Of a DNA stretch of 64,000 nt, positions 33,801 to 41,236 are shown piece after piece; positions within the stretch are counted from its first letter, which is position 1; each line of letters starts with the position of its first letter. The notes beneath the pieces were generated by a model. The model was not told the DNA's origin. It worked only from the letters and a program-made list of their open reading frames with translations, and searched no databases. The stretch is taken from positions 1 to 64,000 of the forward strand of contig JAVYIG010005367.1 in NCBI GenBank assembly GCA_035222895.1, read 5' to 3'. Origin of the DNA: Strongylocentrotus droebachiensis. Taxonomy: Eukaryota; Echinodermata; Echinoidea; Camarodonta; Strongylocentrotidae. The position numbers and the translations under genes were made by a program.

Positions 33801-36732
33801 AAGTCCCCCGGGGAGAGGAACTCTCTGTGGAGACGCTCTGCACGCTGGTTCCTCTGCGTCTGCTCCTGCTCATACACCTGTTTGGGTGTGTCAGGTTTTG
33901 AAAGAGTGATAGATTACCAACAGAAAAAGTACAATATTTAACTTACTATTTAGGTATTTAAAACATTAAATTTAAATCATATCTGGAAGCAACCCACTGT
34001 GTACCAATACACTAGATTGTATGTCAATGTTTAGATAGTAACAGAGAATTCACAATCTCACTCTCTCTTAAAATTTCAATTTTGATAATTATTTCTAAAC
34101 TTAGTGGCATGGAAGGGGTTAATGAATCCAACCTATGATTGCAATAAACGAATGAATTAATTAATAATTTCAATAGTATATCAATGCAAGTCTTACAATG
34201 GTATTTTCAAAGAGGAATACCTGACACATTATTATTTTGCACTTCAAAATCTGTTGAGCAATTTTTCATAACGTGTGATAGCTAACAGTTTTGCCCAAAT
34301 TATGCAAAGAATTCTATCCACTTCAAAATGCGTTCAAAAGCTTTAGACTGCATTAGGTAAAGGGTTGGTAGACAGAATTTAAAAACAGTTTTTAATGGTA
34401 AAATTTCTATGTACCTTATTGGATTTTGACTTGAGTTCATCGATGAGTGACTTCATGTGTTTGACGAGGAACGGCCAGGAGTTGAGCAGGTAAATCTTAT
34501 CCATCATGACCACAATGATACTGTATCCCCTCTGAAGTCCCCTGGCTTGGGTGTCTTTGATGATGAACATGTAGCTTAGGGTGTAGCCGTAGTAATCTTC
34601 ACCGAAGAATATCGGTCCTTCCCTACCCTGGCAATTCTGCAAGATACAAGTATGGATTGAAATAGGTTGGACTCTTTGTCCGAGTGTATCTTACAATTAA
34701 TTGAAATTATTCATAGCAACGATAAAAAATACCTTGAGACTTCTCCCGGTTAAGGTAAAAAGAAGTACAGTAGTAGACCAAAAAAAGAAAGAAAGAAGGT
34801 ATTTGAACATCTTGTAATCAAAGTCATGATAACATCCAGCCGTTATATTTGTTTATGGATTTTCATGTTATGCTATCGTATGTTTGACTTTTGATTCTTA
34901 CATCTTAAAGGTAATACAAAGTTTTGGTATGGGGTCATGAATTTGGTTCAAATCAACAAATTTTAAGCTTATGCAATCCTACAATATTCAGCGATATTTG
35001 TCGCGGTTGAAATCGAGTCTAAAGTTATTAAATTTTAATTAATAAACTCTTTATGGTGTATAGCTCCCTCTCAAGGTCAAGATATTAATTAAGCTATAAA
35101 ACAATGTTTCTTGACTAAAATCGACCAATTAGCTATTCCCGTTTGGAAATTATATATCACAACTACATATACTGAGAGTTTCATGGTCGCAGCTACCATT
35201 GTACAGCCGTAGGCGCTATTTGAAATTTATCAAAATTTACCGGGAGCACCGGTAAATTCTTATATTCAATTTTTCTCGAAAGCAGAAGTGTTTTTGGGGC
35301 TAAATTTCTAGTGCTTATAATACATCCACAAGGGCATCCAAATATATCAAAGTTGTAAAGAATCACTATCCACCCAATTTTCAAAATTTCCCAAAACTTT
35401 GTATTACCTTTAAATACTATCTCACATGATTTTATCTATGGTGTAAACTGGATTTTTATCTGAAATAACTTTGATATTGAATTGATTTGAAAACTGACAA
35501 CACTAGGGGGCTGTTCCTTCAATTCATTGGACATATTCCATGAACCAATTATTCACAAAGTGTTTACAGGAATATCAGAGAGAAGAGTTTTTGCATGGTA
35601 CTTGCCTCGCAGCTGAGACTCCTGATACACGCTTGCCTTATGATGGTAAATAACTCTGGATGCTCAGGATTCTGTGAGCTGATGTAACTGATCTTGGCTT
35701 CATGGTCGTTACTGATGAACCCTGGCTGACCTGGCTGGAAAGATCTACATGCCTGTAAAGATATAGAGAGTGAGATTAGGAGGATGTTTAGATTAAAGCC
35801 ATACTGTACTAGAAGCACTGCCGCAAGATCGCCTCTAGCGCCATCTCAGGTCAGCTGTGGTAGTATGGTCCCGTAACTCGCTGCTGGTTCTCACATCGAG
35901 TCCTCTGTCTGCAACATGGAAAGTACCTCAAGAGGTATTCGGTTACGCACTGTAGGCAAGTTGACCATTAGATGGTGCTGTGCAATATACTGTATGTTAG
36001 GGCAAAAAATTACTCTGTTCAGTATCGCTTTAATTGTACTACCGTATATTCTCCCAATATCTCTCTACTTTATTTTCCTTATCCAAAATCCCATCTGTGT
36101 TTTAGAGAAAGAAAATTAGTATTGAACAGTATTATCATTAGTGGTACCTGTTCATATCCAGCCAGAGAAAGCAAAAGAAACAAAGGAAGGGGTAGCCAGG
36201 GGGATAGTTGTACTTTGTCTTAAGTTTTTTTATAATAAATTTATTATTATGTTTAAGTAGTACACTTTTTATATTAGATGTAAGAGAGAGAAATTGGTTT
36301 ATCAGCAAAATTTAATTGAAAAACTTATGTGCAGACTACATCAACATGATAAATTGAGAGAAAGCAATGTAATACTCTGTCGTTGTGTAAACAAGTTAAA
36401 AATTATCAACATATACTTGTAATCTTTTAAAATTACAACCTGATAAAAACTTGCTTCATTTAATGCAACCCATTCCTAACATCCCTCACCTCACAGTGCT
36501 CTGTAGAGGACGCTGATGAGCATGTTGTGAGATCACTGCTTACGGAAGACAAAGACTCGTTTGTGGATGAACGAGGGCGTTTGTGGAAGTGATGTCCAAA
36601 AGTTGAGGGGTACTCCTCTCCCTTGCTGTCAAAGACATGCTGAGGTTCCGCAGCGTGGTGGGCTTGTGTGCAGAAGAGGACTCGAGGGCCGTGAATCTCA
36701 CAGAAGTGACAGAGGGCTATCACTGCATTCAT
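27691..36732 (-). CDS. FLCN: Folliculin (FLCN), complete, nine coding exons
   Basis: Exons, 5' to 3': 36732-36490, 35752-35606, 34636-34415, 33877-33619, 32930-32782, 31950-31837, 31061-30803, 29382-29280, 27871-27691. All frames join cleanly to give about 558 aa (human 579). The N-terminus [17 protein letters not shown], the blocks [16 protein letters not shown] and KCNFLGLS and the C-terminal [14 protein letters not shown] match folliculin along its whole length: a longin domain followed by a DENN domain. Folliculin with FNIP is the GAP for RagC/D at the lysosome and tunes mTORC1 and TFEB/TFE3. The catalytic arginine (human Arg164, in ARGFQR) is conserved as ARGLQR at residue 162. Intron 2 uses a GC donor; the others checked are GT-AG. 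Identity is firm. Confidence 0.97.
28590..28735 (+). mobile_element. tRNA-derived SINE fragment in FLCN intron 8
   Basis: TCGTGGCACAGTGGTTCG and GAGTTGAATCCCAACC (degraded A and B boxes), then ATTTGGCTAGACATTAATC and CTCTCCACCCAGGTG, as in the 20419 family. Opposite in orientation to the gene. Confidence 0.75.
28818..29230. mobile_element. TA-flanked 180-bp MITE, copy 2, split by a SINE
   Basis: TACAGTCAAATCTGCTTTAG starts the element. Its body runs to CTTGGG at about 28966 and resumes at GGTGGTCTTTATAGACAGG near 29202, ending CACTGTA. The intact copies at 15136 and 33412 show that the intervening 235 bases are an insertion. Confidence 0.8.
28967..29201 (-). mobile_element. tRNA-derived SINE inserted in the MITE
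   Basis: On the minus strand the head reads GGTGGCTCAGTGGTTAGAGC (box A) and GGGTTCGAACCCTC (box B). The body near 28980 (TTACCCAGGGTAGCCACTTC on plus) resembles fragments at 7388 and 49838. CTTGGG/CCTGGG at the two borders may be a decayed target duplication. Confidence 0.75.
29280..29382 (-). CDS. FLCN: FLCN exon 8
   Basis: 103 bp between acceptor GTCACACAG and donor GTAAGT. It encodes [20 protein letters not shown] and ends KEEWM with two bases of the next codon. This matches the human VGPTILNKIE...KEEWMN segment of the DENN domain. Confidence 0.92.
29592..29700. repeat. Purine tract with G17 run and (AAT)n
   Basis: AGGGAAAGAGAG leads to an uninterrupted G run at about 29625-29641, then (AAT)n at 29670-29702, which is the tail of the SINE at 29697. 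Confidence 0.85.
29697..29947 (-). mobile_element. tRNA-derived SINE, full-length, in FLCN intron 7
   Basis: Minus-strand head: GTTGGCTCAGTCAGTAGAGC (box A) and GGGTTCGATCCCCGG (box B) with a tRNA-like CCGCCTCACAACCGGGAGG between them. The body is shared with 21487-21670 and the (ATT)n tail lies at 29670-29702. Same orientation as FLCN. Confidence 0.85.
30381..30792. mobile_element. hAT-like MITE beside the FLCN exon 7 donor
   Basis: The ends ATACCTGCCAAC (30381) and GTTGGCAGGTAT (to 30792) are perfectly inverted. Bordering octamers CATCACCC and GATCACCA share ATCACC, consistent with a decayed 8-bp duplication. Related to 24724-24917 (ACATTTGAAAAT after the left end in both). Its near end is 11 bases into intron 7. 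Confidence 0.78.
30803..31061 (-). CDS. FLCN: FLCN exon 7
   Basis: 259 bp, acceptor GTGTCCTCAG, donor GTTGGT (a weak donor), ending in phase 1. It encodes [27 protein letters not shown] and [15 protein letters not shown], matching the human LPVGCVRIIP and RCNFLGLSP region. Confidence 0.93.
31301..31703. repeat. Near-perfect palindrome of about 400 bp in FLCN intron 6
   Basis: The left arm (31301-31498) contains AAAATCTATTTTTAGAATTT, CAATTGAATATATTAAGTAT and AGCAATATAACAC-type words that reappear inverted in the right arm (31505-31703). The middle is CTCGTAATGTTATGAACGAG. Arms are about 195 bases with few mismatches. The outer bases extend to TATAGAGT/ACTCTATA. No coding content; probably a foldback transposon. 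Confidence 0.85.
31837..31950 (-). CDS. FLCN: FLCN exon 6
   Basis: 114 bp, 38 codons, phase 0 at both ends (acceptor TTGGCAG, donor GTACAC). It encodes [20 protein letters not shown], matching human [20 protein letters not shown] at the start of the C-terminal DENN domain. Confidence 0.94.
32168..32182. repeat. G homopolymer in FLCN intron 5
   Basis: About 15 consecutive G after TACATT. One of about ten such G or C runs in the window. Confidence 0.9.
32447..32600 (-). mobile_element. LINE 3'-end fragment with (GAGTTT)n tail
   Basis: Read on the minus strand, a short AT-rich segment ends in GGATAATAAACTTCAAACTC followed by CAAACTC repeats and an AATTC-type tail. The form (AATAAAC plus microsatellite) is that of CR1/L2-like LINE 3' ends. 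Confidence 0.55.
32782..32930 (-). CDS. FLCN: FLCN exon 5 (acidic linker)
   Basis: 149 bp, joined in phase 1, ending in phase 0 before GTAAGT. It encodes [20 protein letters not shown] and the acidic [20 protein letters not shown], ending HLRA. It corresponds to the variable, acidic linker of folliculin before KSLRHMRQVLG in human. Confidence 0.92.
33204..33355 (+). mobile_element. tRNA-derived SINE fragment in FLCN intron 4
   Basis: GTGTGATGGTATGCACTTGA with box B GGGTTCAAATCCCTGC, then AATGTCCTCTGCCAAGACAT and a degraded CCACCCAGGTG-like segment. Same family as 20419. Confidence 0.7.
33412..33587. mobile_element. TA-flanked 176-bp MITE, copy 3, in FLCN intron 4
   Basis: TACAGTCAAACCTGCTCTAG at the left and the inverse of TACAGTCAAACCTGTCTAAAG at the right. 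The interior TCTACAAAGGCCACTTTTTG and TTTCCCTTGGGC is close to copy 1. Confidence 0.82.
33619..33877 (-). CDS. FLCN: FLCN exon 4
   Basis: 259 bp, acceptor ACCCAAACAG, donor GTAAGT, phase 0 to 1. It encodes [36 protein letters not shown] and [20 protein letters not shown], matching human [20 protein letters not shown] and KACGSRLTEKLLEGAP. Confidence 0.94.
34415..34636 (-). CDS. FLCN: FLCN exon 3 (catalytic arginine)
   Basis: 222 bp, 74 codons, acceptor TATCTTGCAG, donor GTACAT. It encodes [20 protein letters not shown], then [17 protein letters not shown] and [15 protein letters not shown]. The Arg of ARGLQR corresponds to the RagC/D GAP finger Arg164 of human FLCN. The Trp of human QRWYSI is Gly here. 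Confidence 0.95.
34905..35413. mobile_element. TTAA-flanked MITE, 509 bp, in FLCN intron 2
   Basis: TTAAAGGTAATACAAAGTTT (34905 on; 23 bases in all) is perfectly inverted at 35391-35413. TTAA lies at both borders, leaving terminal repeats AGGTAATACAAAGTTTTGG. The interior is AT-rich without protein-like frames. Insertion type resembles piggyBac. Confidence 0.85.
35606..35752 (-). CDS. FLCN: FLCN exon 2, followed by a GC donor
   Basis: 147 bp, 49 codons. It encodes [20 protein letters not shown] and [15 protein letters not shown], matching human CRSLAAGHPGYISHDKE and VRQACVRSLSCE. The donor is GAG|GCAAGT. A GT eight bases from the exon start of that hexamer would shift the frame and hit a stop in exon 3, so the GC site is required. 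Confidence 0.93.
35760..36480. other. FLCN intron 1
   Basis: No transposon ends or exons recognised. Confidence 0.5.
36490..36732 (-). CDS. FLCN: FLCN exon with start codon
   Basis: The ATG at 36732 begins [20 protein letters not shown], colinear with human [20 protein letters not shown]. An acceptor TTGTGCAG ends at 36736, so three 5'-UTR bases (AAA) precede the ATG in this exon and the 5' UTR must begin upstream. Ends with Ser-rich [20 protein letters not shown] before GTGAGG, 81 codons. Confidence 0.95.
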
Positions 36733-36963
36733 TTTCTGCACAAGGTAAATAATGAATATATTCCAAAGGGAAAACTTTTAAAAAGAAAAAAGAAGTAATT
36801 AAAAAAAGCCTCCAGAACCTAACATTCTCAATATTTGTGATAACCAGATAAGACGCACATAGACTATTATCCTTCATCTCCCTCCAATTTCTTTTCCCTA
36901 TAATATTATCTTCTGTTTATCTCTAGACCTAGATTATATATACTGGTAGTCTATATTTTTTAC

Positions 36964-37383
36964 GGCGCTTGTTCAGAAGCCTATCCAAAATTTGACCCGT
37001 AACTCCGGCGTGGAGATACCCTATTAAAACATACCCAAAATGAAGTAAATATTCATTAAATGTCCAAATAAAGAACATGAGTTAAAGTCGTTATGTTTAC
37101 TTTATTACCTGTTTCGTCAAACTTTCGTGTCAACTTTCTCAATATTTTTGGAGTATTTTTTGGATAAACGTTGATATTAGTAATAGTACACAGACCGTAA
37201 TGTCTCAGATTCTCATTATGGTAGTAAACTTCACACAGGCGCGTGCACGCGCGCCCACCTGCCCGCAACCCACCATTGGTATGCACTTGTATTGCGCAGC
37301 GGTTTGCATTTGCAGTGAAACCTGTGGAAAAGTGTAGGCCTATCTTACGGGTCAAATTTTGGATAGGCTTCTGAACAAGCGCC
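36964..37383. mobile_element. MITE with 39-bp perfect TIRs, 420 bp
   Basis: GGCGCTTGTTCAGAAGCCTA (and 19 more bases, 36964-37002) is perfectly inverted at 37345-37383. The interior has GC-rich CGCGTGCACGCGCG at about 37240. No obvious target duplication was seen. Lies 5' of the FLCN start exon. Confidence 0.85.
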
Positions 37384-37688
37384 CAGATTACTACTAATCT
37401 CTGGTCTTACTTAGTCTTACTTTATAGTTAGTTCTTCTTCTAATCTAGACCGAAAACTTCAGTCTCTCTAATCGTCGGTTGTTCCACTGAGACTACGTCT
37501 GGCTCCACTAGACCTCCGATTATAGAGACTGAAGTATGGCCTATCGGGACTGTACGGAACAAATGGTTCGGTTCGACCGGACCGCGATGAATGAGACATG
37601 CAACAAGATTTTCACTCTTTACATCCTCATAACTGCTGCAATTATAATCAAAATTAAAAATAACATGTATATAGCTTATTTGACTTAC

Positions 37689-37900
37689 GATAGCTTGCTC
37701 ATTTAGATCCTAAATTAATGATTAATCCGAGAAAGTCTCGTCGTCAACATTATCCGTCTTGGTTTTAGTTGATGAATATTCATTTTTTCTTTTCGAACGT
37801 CCAATAGCTACCGTAGCTACGTACGAGTCAGCCCGGCTTGAATAACAAACTTCCACGAAACGAGTGCTCTGATTGGCCATTTGGCTATGTTTCGGTAGGT
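37689..37900 (-). promoter_or_regulatory. Possible FLCN promoter and non-coding first exon
   Basis: A donor-like CTATC|GTAAGTC on the minus strand ends at 37689, suitable for a 5'-UTR exon. Upstream, GGCCAATCAG (a CCAAT box read on minus) lies at 37870-37879, with local CpG. The distance fits a promoter about 100 bases upstream of a start near 37780. This is inference only. Confidence 0.35.
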
Positions 37901-38526
37901 TGACCCGGAAATATTTTGGCCGCCGGGTCATATAGCCCTATGTTCGAGTGCATGAACGTACCGTTTCACAGTTCTGAGATAGCTGTAATTAGGACAAATG
38001 ATATACCGACCTAATTTACATCTGATTTAGAAATCAGAAAATTAGATCTAGATCTAGACCCTAGGTCTAAATAAAGAAAATCGGGGAGAAAATGTTTTGA
38101 ACGAAAAGTTGTACATTGTTGGCTATAGCAACCCGCACGGTACGAGATCTCTGGGTTACCATCTGTATTGGGGAATGTCAACAAATGTCAATTTTATTAC
38201 AGAAATGACCCAAATCAGATGGTTATTTCTGTCTACTTCTAATCTTACTTTCTCTCATCTCCCTCATTGTATTCTTCCTTATAATTGATCTATTCTATCA
38301 TCTAGTCTGCTAGTTAATCTTCTACTTCTAATCTTCCTGATCAATTCTGTTTCCCCAGCTTCTGGTTTATTGTGGACTGATAATGATAGCCAAACACAGC
38401 ACTCCGAGTCTTCCACCTCCGAGCTGAGCTACCCGTCGCATCCCCGTCTCCGTCCCCTACGCTATCGGCCGGGCGAATAGGAAGTATGCGACCACGTCAA
38501 CTTGGACCACATACCACGAACGGATC
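37901..38526. other. Intergenic DNA
   Basis: Contains ATCTAGATCTAGACC words near 38045 and no supported gene. Confidence 0.5.
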
Positions 38527-38731
38527 CGGGCTAACTCGGACCAGGGGACAACTCGGCCCAGCTGCAAAAACGGTCATTTTTTGTCATTTTACCCTAATTC
38601 TAACCCTAACTCTAACCCTAACCCGAACCCTAACCCTAACCCTAACCCTAAACCTAACCCTAAACCTAAACATGCAAAAAATGATCGTTTTTACAGCTGG
38701 GCCGAGTTGTCCCCTGGTCCGAGTTAGCCCG
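38527..38731. mobile_element. Hairpin element with telomere-like (CCCTAA)n core
   Basis: The arms 38527-38583 and 38675-38731 are 57 bases, inverted, with two mismatches (CGGGCTAACTCGGACCAGGG at the outer end). The loop 38591-38671 is about a dozen CCCTAA-like hexamers (CTAACCCTAACCC, with AACCCG and AAACCT variants). The orientation is CCCTAA on plus. Confidence 0.9.
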
Positions 38732-39177
38732 ACTCCCCACGGGATGTTACAAGCGATCCAGCTAGTACCGGGATGTGTGCCAAACAAATCAGCAAATTTC
38801 ATCATTTATTTTAATGTTAATTCGTACTCACCAACAAAAACAGTGATTGACAGGATTAACTAACGAAGTGTCAAATGATAAGAACAGAAGCGAAGAAGGA
38901 CCGTCGATATTGGTGTACTAGCTCTGTTTACAAGTACGTTGCACATCTCGTCATCATGGTCAATCGGCATACGCGTACGGCATGCAATTCGAGACCAAAT
39001 TCTTCCAACCCGGTAGGCCTACTTCTGTTTAATATGCGAAAAGACAGCTGTTACAATAATTGCAAATAATTGTTCAAACCAATGTTTCAAAAATCGGATA
39101 TTCATATTGGCGCAAAAATAGAGCCATCTCATGAAACTAGCACATGTTCCTCCGCTGTGTACATATGCTTGCAAATA
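38732..39177. other. Intergenic DNA
   Basis: Nothing recognised apart from short open frames without protein character. Confidence 0.5.
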
Positions 39178-39222
39178 CCTTTACAGTGGCGTAGACAGGT
39201 TCGTACACCTGGGGGGATGACT

Positions 39223-39653
39223 CAGGGGCGGATCTAGCTTTTTGCTAAGGGGGGGGGGGTGACCAAAATAATGACGATGCGGAGCATCGCCCACGAGCCG
39301 CGAAGCGGCGAGCCGATTTTTTTTGGGGTGTTTATTTGAACCCCGTAAGTGATGTTTTCCTGGCATCTATTAACACAATGGAGACCATCAAAAGCAGTGC
39401 ATGATAACGTCTTTTTAAATCAAGTAACAGTTAAATACACAGTTATATCCAGAGTTATCATGTGTTTGGTTAAGTTACCAGATGAGTTGAATATCTTCTC
39501 ACAATATTTGCACTTGAAAGGGTTTCTCTCCAGCGTGCGTTCTTTTTTCTTCTTTTTTTCCTTTTTTTTTTCCTTTTTTTTGTTTTGTTTGTTTTTTGGG
39601 CCGCCCAAGGGGGGGTTAAACCCCCTAAACCCCCCCCCGTAGATCCGCGCCTG
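39223..39653. mobile_element. Nested TIR element carrying a zinc-finger fragment
   Basis: CAGGGGCGGATCTAG at the left and inverted CAGGCGCGGATCTA at the right. On the minus strand at 39455-39530 it encodes PFKCKYCEKIFNSSGNLTKH. Confidence 0.72.
39455..39530 (-). pseudogene. Captured C2H2 zinc-finger fragment
   Basis: PFKCKYCEKIFNSSGNLTKH has the CxxC, the Phe/Leu core and the first His of a classical finger, preceded by a TGEKP-like TLERN linker. The second zinc His is absent (MITL follows). It sits inside a small transposon, so it is most likely an exon piece picked up from a host gene. Confidence 0.6.
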
Positions 39654-39660
39654 TTTAATC

Positions 39661-39702
39661 TTGTGGTTATCTTGTGGTTTCCAAACCACAAGATAACCAC
39701 AA
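39661..39702. repeat. Perfect 20-bp hairpin
   Basis: TTGTGGTTATCTTGTGGTTT and its exact inverse at 39683-39702 are separated by two C. Located just outside the nested element. Confidence 0.9.
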
Positions 39703-40029
39703 AATACTTGTAAGATTTTCTTTTTTTTACCGTCTGAATTGGCTTTCACCGTGTGAATGCGGCTAATAACAATAAACACAATTACAATAATGATGAGGAT
39801 TATTATTATCATCATCATAATTATTATTATTATTAATATTATAATTGTTATCATTATTATTATTACTATTATTATCATCATTATGACTTATTAAGTAAGC
39901 AAATATCATTCCCCAAAACCTGGGGGGGGGGGATGATTGTACATGCCATCCCCCCCCCCACCTTGTGAGGTGGGGGGATGCATCCCCCTCATCCCCCCCC
40001 CCCCCGTTGTCTACGCCCCTGGCCTTTAC

Positions 40030-41236
40030 ATTATTTTAACAGTATGAGATTTTGACAATTGAATTCAAGGAAAGAGGCAATGACTCTTCAAATTCCTCTG
40101 TTTACTCCTTACTTGTCCATCAGAGACGGCACTGAAGTTTAAGTAGGCAATCATTTAGATCGAGAGAGAGAGTACAATACTAGTACAATCATCATTTTTA
40201 GCATTTTTACGGATTTTCAGTGATGCAAGTATCAAACTCACTGGTACTGCTCATGCATCATTTATATTTATGATAAGCAAAGAATAATAGATCGATGCCG
40301 AGTTGATATAGGTCCAGTCCGAGTTGAGCACATTCCGATATGCGTTGGGCCGAGCTGTTAAGCACTTAATCGGAAATTTTGCTTGTAAATAATCACATGA
40401 CATGCTGAGCTGTGTGATGGTTCCGGACCACCGGAAAATTACCCCCCCCCCCCCCCCCCAGAGGACACTTATCCCCCCCCCCCCCGAATTTTCCTCGGGG
40501 CGTAATTTTCCGGGGGGTGATTGTACAGGGGGTAGGTTGTGTCTTGATGCGTGTGTGATATGTGGAAAAGGGGGGGGGGGGGGGATCCGCGGGGAGAATA
40601 TAGGCCGGAAGGAGAAAGGGGATGATTATTCGATTCCCCTTGGCCCCTGGATGATTATAATGTATCTGTTTTGGTTTTGATAAATCGCGGCTCTTCATGC
40701 ATGAATTCTTTTGGTTAATACTTTTTAGGCTGGATTATTGGGAGCAAATTCGTATGAGTATATATATATATATATTTTTTTTTAATTAAAAAAAAAATAA
40801 AATAAAAAAATAAAAAAATACCAAAGGGGGGGGGGGGGCTCCTCAACAATACACACATAAAAAATACCAAAGGGCCCTGCGTACGCGCCTGGTAAAAAAA
40901 AAATATATGTTTTGATGCCCCTGGCCATTACCACAATATTTCTCATTTTGGGAGCGTTTTGGGCACTCTCTGACTCTGTGTAGAAGGATAATATAAGTAC
41001 CAGTGCCCTCTCATAAAATTCAGGTTAATTTCTCTGCACATGATTAAAAAAACGTTTTCAGCATGTAAAGACTGATGTATAAAATATATGACATTTCGAC
41101 GACTGTTTGATTTTATCATAAATATGTGTAGACCTACATCTTTTCAATGTTTCTGTTGCCTCTTTCCTTCACAAAATCTTAAGCATAAATCCAGCCAAAA
41201 TTGACGTTTCTTGTATTAAACCTAAAAAGAATTGGA
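40030..41236. other. Low-complexity intergenic DNA
   Basis: C runs at 40441-40459 and 40475-40488, G runs at about 40570 and 40828, and an AT/A-rich block at 40760-40822. A small inverted pair CCGGAAAATTAC/GTAATTTTCCGG lies at 40432 and 40501. No genes. Confidence 0.6.

Larger units (their letters stand above)
39186..40022. mobile_element. hAT-like element with 8-bp target duplication
   Basis: GTGGCGTAGACA at the left and inverted GGGGCGTAGACA at the right. A perfect 8-bp direct repeat CCTTTACA lies at 39178-39185 and 40023-40030. The interior holds a second TIR element, (ATT)n/(ATC)n microsatellite at 39780-39890 and G/C runs. Confidence 0.8.

Noticed and set aside
38591-38671. Chromosome end
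   Set aside because: The hexamers are short, imperfect and enclosed by inverted arms, with genes on both sides, so the tract is interstitial.
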